Source: Streptomyces canus (GTDB lineage: Bacteria > Actinomycetota > Actinomycetes > Streptomycetales > Streptomycetaceae). From it: a DNA stretch of 64,000 nucleotides. Position numbers and translations under genes: made by a program. The notes below the pieces were generated by a model, which did no database searches, was not told the origin of the DNA, and saw only the letters and a list, made by a program, of their open reading frames with translations. Positions 1 to 8,285 of the stretch are shown in pieces. Within the stretch, counting starts at the first letter, position 1; the number at the start of each line of letters is the position of its first letter. The stretch lies in contig NZ_CP107989.1 of assembly GCF_041435015.1 (NCBI RefSeq), positions 7,812,001-7,876,000 on the forward strand, given 5' to 3'.

Positions 1-1
1 G

Positions 2-151
2 ACGGCCTGGCACCTGCTCCCCGACGAGGACCGCCGGGTCGTCCCCGGCATCGACGGACTCGTCGCGGCCGCCGCCGACAGTCTCGCCCTCTACTCCGAG
101 CTGGGCGCCGACTGGGCCCGGCCACACGTCGCGAACGAGGTGAGCACATGA
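2..151 (+). CDS. 3' end of an upstream gene (partial), possibly Gfo/Idh/MocA-type oxidoreductase
   Basis: Only the last 49 codons are present, in the frame reading TAWHLLPDEDRR and ending ARPHVANEVST. The stop overlaps the next start as ATGA at 148-151, so the two genes are probably co-translated. The fragment has no diagnostic catalytic motif. The oxidoreductase suggestion rests only on the common pairing of Gfo/Idh/MocA dehydrogenases with PmoA-like (DUF6807) genes in actinomycete sugar loci, so the identity is weak although the reading frame is convincing. Confidence 0.55.
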   Translation, partial: TAWHLLPDEDRRVVPGIDGLVAAAADSLALYSELGADWARPHVANEVST

Positions 152-993
152 CGACCCCCGATTCCCCGGTCCTGCGTGTCGCGGGCCGCCCGGTCGGCCG
201 CTACGTCACCCGGCCCGAGCTGCCCGCCCGGCTCTCCCCGCGCCCCTACCTGCACCCCGTCACCACCCTGGCCGGCACGGCTGTCACCGAAGTCAGCCCC
301 GCCGACCACATCCACCACCTCGGCGTCGGTGTCGCCGTTCCCGACGTCGAGGGGCACAACTTCTGGGGCGGGCGCACCTACGTCCGCGACCAGGGCCCGA
401 CCGAGCTCGACAACCACGGTGCCCAGCGCCACAACTCCTTCCAGCTCCGCGACCCGGACGGCTTCGTGGAGGAGCTGCGCTGGGTCGCCTCCGGAACCGA
501 GCTGCTGCGCGAGCGCCGTACCGTCGCGGCCACCGAACTGACCGGCTCCGCATGGGCGTTGGACTTCACCTTCTCCCTCACCAACGTCACCTCGGACCCC
601 CTGTCGATCGGCAGCCCCGCGACCAACGGCCGCCCGGGCGCGGCCTACGGCGGGTTCTTCTGGCGGGCCCGGAAGGAACAGGACGCGCCGGACGTCTTCA
701 CCGTCGACCGCGAAGGCGAGGACGCGATCCACGGCACCCGCGCCGACTGGGTCGCCCTCACCGGCGCCACCTGGACGCTCGTCTTCGCCGGGGCCACCGA
801 CCGGACCCGCCGCGACCCGTGGTTCGTGCGCGTCGGCGAATACCCGGGCGTCGGATCATCGCTGGCTTACGACTCAAGGCTGCCCATCCCGCCCGGCGAG
901 ACCGTCGTCCGCCGGATCGTCACCGTCGTGGCCGACGGACGCCTGCCCCGGCTCGAAGTGGCGGCCCTGGTACGGAAGGCGGTCAGCCAGTGA
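148..993 (+). CDS. PmoA-like family protein (DUF6807)
   Basis: A 281-residue protein matching the family called methane oxygenase PmoA or DUF6807. Visible hallmarks are DHIHHLGVGVAVPDVEGHNFW near residues 52-72 and the following tract with TYVRDQGPT and HNSF. No signal peptide is seen, so it is probably cytoplasmic. The biochemical role is unknown; homologues sit in carbohydrate catabolic loci beside Gfo/Idh/MocA dehydrogenases, and a role in sugar-derivative metabolism is an inference from that context. The ATG overlaps the upstream stop, and its own stop overlaps the GTG start of the GH43 gene (GTGA at 990-993), indicating a tightly coupled operon. Confidence 0.75.
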   Translation: MTTPDSPVLRVAGRPVGRYVTRPELPARLSPRPYLHPVTTLAGTAVTEVSPADHIHHLGVGVAVPDVEGHNFWGGRTYVRDQGPTELDNHGAQRHNSFQLRDPDGFVEELRWVASGTELLRERRTVAATELTGSAWALDFTFSLTNVTSDPLSIGSPATNGRPGAAYGGFFWRARKEQDAPDVFTVDREGEDAIHGTRADWVALTGATWTLVFAGATDRTRRDPWFVRVGEYPGVGSSLAYDSRLPIPPGETVVRRIVTVVADGRLPRLEVAALVRKAVSQ

Positions 994-2489
994 CGTACAC
1001 GAATCCGATCCTGAACGCCGACTGGTCCGACCCGGACGTGCTCCGCGTCGGCGACGACTTCTACCTCACCGCCTCCAGCTTCGGCCGGGTCCCCGGACTG
1101 CCGCTGCTGCACTCCCGCGACCTGGTCAACTGGACGCTGATCGGCCACGCCCTCCAACACCTGGAGCCTGCGGGGGAGTTCACGAAGCCCCGGCACGACT
1201 GCGGGGTCTGGGCCCCCTCGCTGCGCCACCACGACGAACGGTTCTGGATCTTCTGGGGCGACCCGGACCAGGGCATCTTCCAGATCAACGCCCCCGAGAT
1301 CAGGGGCCCTTGGACCCGCCCGCACCTCGTCAAGTCGGGCAAGGGCCTGATCGACCCCTGCCCCCTGTGGGACGAGGAGACCGGCGAGGCCTATCTGGTG
1401 CACGCCTGGGCCAAGTCCCGCTCCGGCGTCAAGAACCGCCTCACCGGCCACCGCATGGACCTCGACGGCCGCGAACTCCTCGACGAGGGCAAGGTGATCG
1501 TCGACGGCGACCGGTTACCAGGCTGGTTCACCCTGGAGGGCCCCAAGCTCTACCGGCACGACGGCTGGTTCTGGATCCTCGCTCCGGCGGGGGGAGTGGA
1601 GACCGGCTGGCAGGGTGCCTTCCGCTCGCGCGGGTTCTTCGGCCCGTACGAGGAGAAGGTCGTCCTGGAGCAGCAGGACTCCGACGTCAACGGGCCGCAC
1701 CAGGGCGGCTGGGTGCGCACCCCGTCCGGCCAGGACTGGTTCCTGCACTTCCAGCAGAAGGGCGCCTACGGCAGGGTCGTCCATCTCCAGCCGATGCGCT
1801 GGGGTGACGACGGCTGGCCGGTGATCGGCGACGACGGCGCCCCCGTCGCCGTACACGAGAGGCCCGACCTGCCGCCGCAGCAGGACGCGGCGCCCGCCAC
1901 CGACGACGACTTCCCCGGCGGACGCTTCGGCCGCCAGTGGCAGTGGACCGCGAACCCGCAGCCCGGCTGGGCCACCCACCACTCGGGCGACGGGCTACGG
2001 CTCACCTGCGTCCGTTCGGCCGACGCGCCCGACCTGCGCAAACTGCCCAACGTTCTCACCCAGCGGCTGCCCGGCACACCATCGGCGGTCGAGGTGGAAC
2101 TGCGACTGCGCAGCGAGGAGCCGGGGGCACGCGCCGGACTCGCCGTCCTGGGCGATGCCTTCAGCTGGATCGGGCTCCAGCGCGGGGCCGACGGGAGCGT
2201 CCATCTCGTGCACCGGTTCGCCGAGGGCGTCGCCGAGCAGGAGCGGGACGCCGACCATCCGCGGCCGGCGCCCACGGGACGGGCGCGGTTGCGGATCGAG
2301 ATCGGCGCGGGGGCGCGCTGCCGTTTCTTCTCCGACGTCGGCGACGGCCTGCGCCCCAGCGGACCCGTCTTCGCCGCCACCCCCTGGCGCTGGGTCGGAG
2401 CCCTGCTCGGACTGTTCGCCCTCGTGCCCGTCGGAGGAGGGCACGCCGGGGCGGCAACCTTCTCGCACTTCAGGATCGACCCCCTGTAA
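990..2489 (+). CDS. GH43 beta-xylosidase / alpha-arabinofuranosidase-type glycoside hydrolase
   Basis: A 499-residue intracellular-type enzyme; no signal peptide is visible. The GTG at 990 is chosen because the protein then opens YTNPILNADWSDPDV, the classical GH43 N-terminus, and GGAAGGCGG lies about 10 bases upstream. The probable catalytic base is Asp14 (SDPD) and the general acid Glu183 (LEGPKLY). A five-bladed propeller covers about residues 1-300. A C-terminal beta-sandwich (GH43_C2 type, FGRQWQWTANP) follows, the arrangement of bacterial xylosidases acting on short xylo- or arabino-oligosaccharides. Codon 176 is TTA (1515-1517), extremely rare in Streptomyces, which makes translation dependent on the bldA tRNA. 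Substrate is not determinable from sequence. Confidence 0.88.
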   Translation: MTYTNPILNADWSDPDVLRVGDDFYLTASSFGRVPGLPLLHSRDLVNWTLIGHALQHLEPAGEFTKPRHDCGVWAPSLRHHDERFWIFWGDPDQGIFQINAPEIRGPWTRPHLVKSGKGLIDPCPLWDEETGEAYLVHAWAKSRSGVKNRLTGHRMDLDGRELLDEGKVIVDGDRLPGWFTLEGPKLYRHDGWFWILAPAGGVETGWQGAFRSRGFFGPYEEKVVLEQQDSDVNGPHQGGWVRTPSGQDWFLHFQQKGAYGRVVHLQPMRWGDDGWPVIGDDGAPVAVHERPDLPPQQDAAPATDDDFPGGRFGRQWQWTANPQPGWATHHSGDGLRLTCVRSADAPDLRKLPNVLTQRLPGTPSAVEVELRLRSEEPGARAGLAVLGDAFSWIGLQRGADGSVHLVHRFAEGVAEQERDADHPRPAPTGRARLRIEIGAGARCRFFSDVGDGLRPSGPVFAATPWRWVGALLGLFALVPVGGGHAGAATFSHFRIDPL

Positions 2490-2522
2490 CGCACCGAACC
2501 CGTAAGCCTGTTGGGAGCCGCA

Positions 2523-4496
2523 ATGACGCAGCACCTTCATAGCAAGCGCTTGCAGAGACCGGGATACGGCACGGTCCTGGCCGCTGTCCTCGGTCTGGTG
2601 GCCGCGCTGAGCCTCGGGGCGATCGGGCAGGCCAAGGCTGCCGAGAAGACTCCGGTCGACCGCTGGAGTGACCGGGCCCACGGCTTCGCCTCCCTCGCCG
2701 GCGGGACCACCGGAGGGGCCGGCGGCAAGGTCGTGACCGTCACCGACCAGGCCGCGCTGGCCACTTACGCGGCGGCCGAGGAGCCGTACGTCATACGGGT
2801 CTCGGGCGCGATAGCCGTCGAGCCCTTCGGCTCGGACATCGTCGTGGCCTCGAACAAGACGATCATCGGCGTCGGCGACACCGGCGAGATCGTCCACGGC
2901 GAGCTCCATCTCAACCCCGGCACGCACAACGTGATCATCCGCAACCTGACGATCCGTGACTCGTACGTCGAGGGCGACTGGGACGGCAAGACGACCGACT
3001 TCGACGCGATCCAGATGGACACGGTCGACCATGTCTGGATCGATCACAACCGCTTCACGCACATGGGCGACGGTTTGCTCGACATCCGCAAGGACAGCCG
3101 GTACATCACCGTCTCCTCCAACCAGTTCACGAACCACAACAAGGCGTTCGGGATCGGCTGGACCACCAATGTCCTCACCGAGATGACGATCGACCACAAC
3201 TGGTTCCGCGGCACCAAGCAGCGCAACCCCTCGGCGGACAACCTCGCCTTCGCCCACCTGTACAACAACTACCTGTCCTCGCAGGTCGCCGACGGTGACC
3301 CGGTGTGGACGTACGGGAACTGGGCGCGCGGCAGGACCAGGATGGTCATCGAGAACAGCTACTACGACGGTGTCCAGCATCCCTACCAGGCCGATGCCAC
3401 CGCCGAGTTGGTGCAGCGCGGATCGATCCTGAAGAACACGACCGGGCGCACGGACGCGTGGGGCACGGCATTCGATCCGCGGTCCTTCTACGACTACCGG
3501 CTGGACCCGGCCGCCGCCGTGCCCTCGCTGGTGTCGAGGTTCTCCGGTCCGCAGAAGCGGATCGGGGTGACCCTGCACGTCCCCGCTGACTACCCGACCG
3601 TGCAGGCCGCGGTGGACGCCGTGCCCGACGGCAACGCCGTGCCGGTGACGATCACCGTCGCGCCGGGCACCTACCGAGCCAAGGTCTACATCCCCGCGAC
3701 CAAGCCCAGGATGGTGCTCCAGGGCACTGGACACGACCGGTCCGACACCGTCATCGTCTACGACACCCCCGCCGAGTACGGCGGTTCGACGGGCAGCGCG
3801 ACGGTCCGGATCGCCGCGAACGACGTCACCGCCCGCCACCTCACCTTCAGCAACGACTTCGACGAGGCCGCGGTCGAGCTGAAGGGCGAGCAGGCCCTCG
3901 CGATGAAGACGACCGGCGACCGGATCGTCTTCGAGGACACCGCCTTCCTGGGCAACCAGGACACCCTGATGACCGACAGCCCCAAGCTGGACCTGATCAG
4001 CCGGGTCTACATCCGCGACTCGTACATCGAGGGCGATGTCGACTTCGTCTACGGCCGGGCGACCACGGTGATCGACCGGTCCGTGATCCGGGCGCTGAGC
4101 CGGGGCTCGGACACCAACAACGGCTACATCACGGCCGCTTCGACCTGGACGGGCAACCCGTACGGGTTCCTGATCACCCGGTCGAAGGTCGTGAGCGACG
4201 CGCCGGGCCAGTCCGTCCATCTGGGACGGCCGTGGCACCCGGGCGGTGAACCCGCCGCCGTGGCCCAGGTGCTGATCCGCGACACCGAGCTGCCGGCCGC
4301 CGTGAAGTCCTCGCCGTGGACCGACATGAGCGGTTTCTCGTGGAGGGACGCGCGGTTCGCCGAGTTCCGCAACTCCGGGCCGGGCGCGGCCCCGAGCGCG
4401 GACCGGCCACAGCTCGGCGCCGCCGACGCGAGGACCTGCACGCTCGCGAACTACCTCAAGGGCACGGACGGCTGGGCGCCGTACGCCGGCCACTGA
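2523..4496 (+). CDS. Secreted bifunctional pectate lyase (PL1)-pectin methylesterase (CE8)
   Basis: A 657-residue exported fusion. The ATG at 2523 follows a GGGAG ribosome site and begins a signal peptide ending near QAKA-AEK (about residue 39). Residues ~45-340 are a PL1 parallel beta-helix: VWIDHNRFTHMGDGLLDI is the calcium-binding region, and QRNPS occupies the position of the usual RxPR catalytic stretch. Residues ~345-655 are a CE8 pectin methylesterase with NQDTL, GDVDFVYGRA and LGRPW, which carry the Gln, Asp and Arg active-site residues. De-esterification and beta-elimination of galacturonan are thus joined in one polypeptide. It starts 33 bases after the GH43 gene. Confidence in both domains is high. 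Confidence 0.92.
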   Translation: MTQHLHSKRLQRPGYGTVLAAVLGLVAALSLGAIGQAKAAEKTPVDRWSDRAHGFASLAGGTTGGAGGKVVTVTDQAALATYAAAEEPYVIRVSGAIAVEPFGSDIVVASNKTIIGVGDTGEIVHGELHLNPGTHNVIIRNLTIRDSYVEGDWDGKTTDFDAIQMDTVDHVWIDHNRFTHMGDGLLDIRKDSRYITVSSNQFTNHNKAFGIGWTTNVLTEMTIDHNWFRGTKQRNPSADNLAFAHLYNNYLSSQVADGDPVWTYGNWARGRTRMVIENSYYDGVQHPYQADATAELVQRGSILKNTTGRTDAWGTAFDPRSFYDYRLDPAAAVPSLVSRFSGPQKRIGVTLHVPADYPTVQAAVDAVPDGNAVPVTITVAPGTYRAKVYIPATKPRMVLQGTGHDRSDTVIVYDTPAEYGGSTGSATVRIAANDVTARHLTFSNDFDEAAVELKGEQALAMKTTGDRIVFEDTAFLGNQDTLMTDSPKLDLISRVYIRDSYIEGDVDFVYGRATTVIDRSVIRALSRGSDTNNGYITAASTWTGNPYGFLITRSKVVSDAPGQSVHLGRPWHPGGEPAAVAQVLIRDTELPAAVKSSPWTDMSGFSWRDARFAEFRNSGPGAAPSADRPQLGAADARTCTLANYLKGTDGWAPYAGH

Positions 4497-4569
4497 CTTC
4501 CGGGCGCCACCGACTTCCCCCCACAACTTCATTTCTCCGCTGGAATCAGAAGAAGAAGAGAGCCGATCA

Positions 4570-5913
4570 ATGAAGATCAGTATCCGCAGAAGCAGGCGCG
4601 CTGCCACAGCCGTCGCCCTCGGGTCCGTCCTGGCGCTGACCGCCACCGCCTGCGGTGACGACGGCAGCGGGTCCGGCGGTGACAAGGGAGGCGAGGGCAG
4701 CGGCAAGGGCAAGATCGTCTTCTGGGACAACAACGGCGGTGTGCGCACCGACATCTGGAAGGAGATCATCGCCGACTTCCAGAAGGCGAACCCGGACATC
4801 AAGGTCGAGTACGTCGGTATCGCCTCCACCGAGTACCAGTCCAAGGTCGACACCGCCATCCAGGGCGGCGGCCTGCCGGACGTCGGCGGTGTCGGCGCGG
4901 CCATGCTCGCCGGGTTCTCCGCGCAGAACGCGCTGGAGCCGCTGGACAGCCGGCTCTCCAAGTCCTCCCTGAACGGCAAGCTCAACGAGGACATGGTCGG
5001 CGTGCTGAAGGCGGCGGGGGGTGGGGACGGGACGCTGTACTCGATCCCGACCTCCGCCAACAACGGCGTGCTGTACTACCGGACCGACCTGTTCAAGAAG
5101 GCGGGCCTCGACGAGCCGACCACCTGGGACAAGTTCTACGCGGCCGCGGACAAGCTCACCGACGCCAAGAAGAACGAGTTCGGTTACACCATCCGCGGTG
5201 GCGCAGGGTCCATCGCTCAGGCCCTGGACGCGATGTACGGGCAGAGCGGGATCACCTCGTTCTGGAACGGCGACAAGACCACCGTCAACGATCCGAAGAA
5301 CGTGGCCGGGCTGGAGAAGTACGCGGCCCTCTACAAGAAGGTCACTCCGGCGGCCGACCTCAACAACGACTTCACCAAGATGGTCGCCCAGTGGGACTCC
5401 GGCACGATCGGGATGCTGAACCACAACCTCGGGTCGTACCAGGACCACGTGAAGGCACTCGGGGTCGACAAGTTCCGGGGCATTCCGCAGCCGATCGGCG
5501 CCTCCGGCAAGCGGGTCCAGGTGTCCAACCCCGTCGACGGGATGGGGGTGTTCAAGAGCTCGAAGAACAAGGACGCCGCGTGGAAGTTCATCGAGTTCGC
5601 GACCTCGGCCGCGGAGAACTCGAAGTTCAACAAGGCCGCCGGGCAGGTGCCGTCGAACAACGACGCAGCCAAGGACGCCTGGATCTCGGAGGCCGAGCCC
5701 ACGAAGCTGGCCGCCGCCGCACTGACGGACGGTTCCACGACGATCGTCCAGCTGCCGTACTACCTGCCCGACTGGAACACCATCTCCAAGGCGGACAACG
5801 AGCCGAACTTCCAGAAGGTGCTGCTGGGTGACATGAGTGCGAAGGACTTCCTGGACACCATGGCCGACCAGCTGAACAAGGCTCAGGTCGAGTGGAAGGA
5901 ACAGAACGGCTAA
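4570..5913 (+). CDS. ABC transporter sugar-binding lipoprotein (family 1, CUT1 type)
   Basis: A 447-residue extracellular solute-binding protein. The N-terminus is Arg-rich (KISIRRSRRAA), then hydrophobic, ending in a lipobox-like TATAC with the acylated Cys at about residue 28 and a Gly/Ser/Asp-rich linker. The mature part has the family 1 pattern KIVFWDNNGGVRTD...ADFQKANPDIKVEY and GGGLPDVGG. It probably captures oligosaccharides released by the neighbouring pectinases. No permease or ATPase genes adjoin it, so partners must lie left of the window or elsewhere. The purine-rich AGAAGAAGAAGAGAG just upstream is the ribosome site. Confidence 0.88.
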   Translation: MKISIRRSRRAATAVALGSVLALTATACGDDGSGSGGDKGGEGSGKGKIVFWDNNGGVRTDIWKEIIADFQKANPDIKVEYVGIASTEYQSKVDTAIQGGGLPDVGGVGAAMLAGFSAQNALEPLDSRLSKSSLNGKLNEDMVGVLKAAGGGDGTLYSIPTSANNGVLYYRTDLFKKAGLDEPTTWDKFYAAADKLTDAKKNEFGYTIRGGAGSIAQALDAMYGQSGITSFWNGDKTTVNDPKNVAGLEKYAALYKKVTPAADLNNDFTKMVAQWDSGTIGMLNHNLGSYQDHVKALGVDKFRGIPQPIGASGKRVQVSNPVDGMGVFKSSKNKDAAWKFIEFATSAAENSKFNKAAGQVPSNNDAAKDAWISEAEPTKLAAAALTDGSTTIVQLPYYLPDWNTISKADNEPNFQKVLLGDMSAKDFLDTMADQLNKAQVEWKEQNG

Positions 5914-5953
5914 GAGCTCGGGGGTTCACTGTGCGGCCGGCCGCGGGTTCGTC

Positions 5954-6008
5954 GTGGCTGGTCGCGCCCCGCGGCGGAGCCGCACATCGATACAGCCCGC
6001 GCCCCTGA
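5954..6008. repeat. Dispersed intergenic repeat, copy 1
   Basis: A GC-rich element containing GCGGCGGAGCCGCACATCGA, then TACAGCCCGCGCCCCTGAG. A near-identical block occurs at 25990-26045. The core GCGGC-GGA-GCCGC is a palindrome, so the transcript can fold. Both copies lie in short intergenic gaps, consistent with a REP-like Streptomyces intergenic repeat. Confidence 0.7.
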
Positions 6009-6028
6009 GGGAAGAGAGGCTACCCAAG

Positions 6029-6823
6029 GTGTCACTCACACGCAGACAGGTCACCGTGGCGGCGATGGCCGCCGTGCCCGTCGCTTTCAGCGCAACCGGT
6101 ACTGCTCAGGCCAAAGAACAGCGCACCCTCTACATCGCCGGTGACTCCACCGCCGCCCAGAAATACGCCGACGCCGCTCCCGAGACCGGGTGGGGCATGG
6201 CGCTCCCCTTCTTTCTGCACAAGGACCGGCGTGTCGCCAATCACGCGGTGAACGGGCGGAGTTCGAAGTCCTTTGTCGACGAGGGACGGCTCGATGTCAT
6301 CCTCGGCGCCATTCAGCCGGGCGACTTCCTGCTGATCCAGTTCGGCCACAACGACGAGAAGACCGCGGACCCGGCCCGCTACACCGAGCCCTGGACGACG
6401 TACCAGGACTATCTGCGCCTGTACATCGACGGTGCCCGCGCCCGTGGTGCCCGGCCCGTGCTGGCCACCTCGGTCGAGCGGCGGAAGTTCGACGCCTCCG
6501 GCAACGCCGTGCCGACCCACGGCGACTATCCGGCGGCGATGCGGGCGCTCGCCACCGAGGAGGGTGTCGCACTGCTCGACATCCAGGCCCTGTCGCTCGC
6601 GCTGTGGCAGAAGCTCGGGGTCGAGGAGACCAAGCGGTACTTCAACTGGACCGCGACCGAGCAGGACAACACGCACTTCAATCCGCCGGGTGCCATAGCC
6701 GTGGCCCGGCTCGTCACCCGTGAACTGCTGCGGCACCGCGTGCTGGCACCCCGGGACGTGTGCCGGCTCGATGCCGAGATCCCGGAGTCCTGGATCACCT
6801 GGCCGTCGTCGGCCACCGCCTGA
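6029..6823 (+). CDS. Secreted rhamnogalacturonan acetylesterase (SGNH/GDSL, CE12 type)
   Basis: A 264-residue exported esterase. The GTG at 6029 is chosen over an in-frame ATG at 5954, because GGAAGAGAGG precedes it and the resulting protein begins with a twin-arginine-like signal (SLTRRQVTVAAM, ending TAQA-KEQ), while the longer form would run through the intergenic repeat. Block I is YIAGDST (catalytic Ser), block III is GHNDEKT, and the Asp/His pair is DNTHFNPPGA near the C-terminus. The family removes acetyl groups from rhamnogalacturonan I, which fits its place between pectinases. It is followed 35 bases later by a PL1 pectate lyase. Confidence 0.88.
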   Translation: MSLTRRQVTVAAMAAVPVAFSATGTAQAKEQRTLYIAGDSTAAQKYADAAPETGWGMALPFFLHKDRRVANHAVNGRSSKSFVDEGRLDVILGAIQPGDFLLIQFGHNDEKTADPARYTEPWTTYQDYLRLYIDGARARGARPVLATSVERRKFDASGNAVPTHGDYPAAMRALATEEGVALLDIQALSLALWQKLGVEETKRYFNWTATEQDNTHFNPPGAIAVARLVTRELLRHRVLAPRDVCRLDAEIPESWITWPSSATA

Positions 6824-6858
6824 CCACTCCTTCTTCGTTGTCGAAAGAGAGCCGCACC

Positions 6859-8178
6859 ATGAACGCACAGATATGGCATGGGCATGTCATTACAAGGGTG
6901 ATGGCCGTGGCGGGTTGCGCCGCCCTGGTCCTCGCGGTCACCGGCCCCACCGCCCAGGCCAAGGGTCATGACGTCGCCCGCGAGACCCTCGCCACCGGCG
7001 ACGGCTGGGCCTCCGAAGGCACCGGCACCACCGGAGGCGCGGCCGCCGACGCCGCCCACGTCTACACCGTCACCGACTGGGCCGGCTTCAAGGCCGCCCT
7101 CGCCGCCGGTGGCGGCGCCCCGAAGATCATCAAGGTGAAGGGGACCGTCGACGCCGTCTCCGAGGGCTGCGACTCCCTCGCGGCGCCCGGGTACGACTTC
7201 GACGCCTACCTCGCGAAGTACTCGCCCGAGGCCTGGGGCCTGGACACCGACCTGAGCGCCGAGCCCGACGACAGCCCCGAGGGGCTGCGCCGCGCCTCCG
7301 CCGCCAACCAGGACCAGACCATCAAGGCGAACGTGCCCGCCAACACCACGATCATCGGCGTCGGCAAGAACGCCGGGTTCAAGGGCGCGAGCCTGCAGAT
7401 CAAGGCCGTCGACAACGTCATCGTCCGCAACCTCACCTTCGAGAGCCCGATCGACTGCTTCCCGCAGTGGGACCCGACCGACGGTGACAAGGGCAACTGG
7501 AACTCCGAGTACGACACCGCCGTCGTCTACGGGTCCACCCATGTGTGGCTGGACCACAACACCTTCACCGACGGCAGTCACCCCGACAGTGCCGCGCCGA
7601 CCTACTTCGGCATGCTCTACCAGCAGCACGACGGCGAGCTGGACATCGTCCGCGGCGCGAACTACGTCACCGCCTCCTGGAACGTCTTCACCGAGCACGA
7701 CAAGACGATCCTGATCGGCAACAGCGACAGCGAGTCCACGGCGGCGGGGGACCGGGGCAAGCTCAAGGTCACCTTCCACCACAACCTGTTCTCCGACCTC
7801 GTCGAGCGCGCGCCCCGCGTCCGCTTCGGCCAGGTCGACTCCTACAACAACCACTTCGTGGCGAACGACGACTACGCCTACAGCTTCGGCATCGGCAAGG
7901 AGTCCCAACTCGTCGCCGAGCACAACGCGTTCACGCTGCCTGCGGGGATCAGCGCGGCCAAGGTGCTCAAGCGGTGGAACGTCTCCCCGCTCACCGCCGC
8001 GGACAACTACGTCAACGGCAAGCCCACCGACCTGATCGCCGTCCACAACGCCGAGATCCCCGCCGAGACCCTGGAGTCCGGCGCGGGCTGGACGCCCACC
8101 CTGCGCACGAAGGTCGACCCGGCCAAGAAGGTGCCCGGGATCGTCGACCGCGGCGCGGGCGCCGGGCGCGTCTGCTGA
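6859..8178 (+). CDS. Secreted pectate lyase, PL1 family
   Basis: A 439-residue exported lyase. The ATG at 6859 follows GAAAGAGAG and begins a signal peptide ending near TAQA-KGHD; an in-frame upstream start at 6760 would lie inside the preceding gene. The fold is a parallel beta-helix: VWLDHNTFTDG and DGELDIVRGANYVTASWN mark the calcium site, and VERAPRVRFG carries the catalytic Arg region typical of PL1. It cleaves de-esterified galacturonan by beta-elimination, using calcium. It shares the opening GWASEGTGTTGGAAAD pattern with the PL1 half of the fusion gene upstream. A GC-rich hairpin follows the stop. Confidence 0.92.
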   Translation: MNAQIWHGHVITRVMAVAGCAALVLAVTGPTAQAKGHDVARETLATGDGWASEGTGTTGGAAADAAHVYTVTDWAGFKAALAAGGGAPKIIKVKGTVDAVSEGCDSLAAPGYDFDAYLAKYSPEAWGLDTDLSAEPDDSPEGLRRASAANQDQTIKANVPANTTIIGVGKNAGFKGASLQIKAVDNVIVRNLTFESPIDCFPQWDPTDGDKGNWNSEYDTAVVYGSTHVWLDHNTFTDGSHPDSAAPTYFGMLYQQHDGELDIVRGANYVTASWNVFTEHDKTILIGNSDSESTAAGDRGKLKVTFHHNLFSDLVERAPRVRFGQVDSYNNHFVANDDYAYSFGIGKESQLVAEHNAFTLPAGISAAKVLKRWNVSPLTAADNYVNGKPTDLIAVHNAEIPAETLESGAGWTPTLRTKVDPAKKVPGIVDRGAGAGRVC

Positions 8179-8191
8179 CACCCCCCTGACC

Positions 8192-8223
8192 GGCCGGGGC
8201 GGAATCCAGCGGCCGTCCCGGCC
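8192..8223 (+). terminator. GC-rich hairpin after pectate lyase gene
   Basis: GGCCGGGGCGG at 8192-8202 pairs with CCGTCCCGGCC at 8213-8223 (one G-U pair) around a 10-base loop, 13 bases after the stop. No T-tract follows; such hairpins still often act as terminators or 3' stabilisers in Streptomyces. Confidence 0.5.
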
Positions 8224-8285
8224 ACCCACCTCACCCCCCACGCGAGGCACCCCACCCCTGAGCCGCATGTCCAAGGAGCACCCGC

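Noticed and set aside
552..989. N-terminal extension of the GH43 frame upstream of 990
   Set aside because: The extra residues are Arg/Pro-rich shadow sequence overlapping the DUF6807 gene; the GTG at 990 gives the standard GH43 N-terminus.
1995..5063. A 1022-codon open frame on the minus strand
   Set aside because: It is antisense to the pectinase and binding-protein genes, has no family motifs, and shows the composition expected from high-GC third positions.
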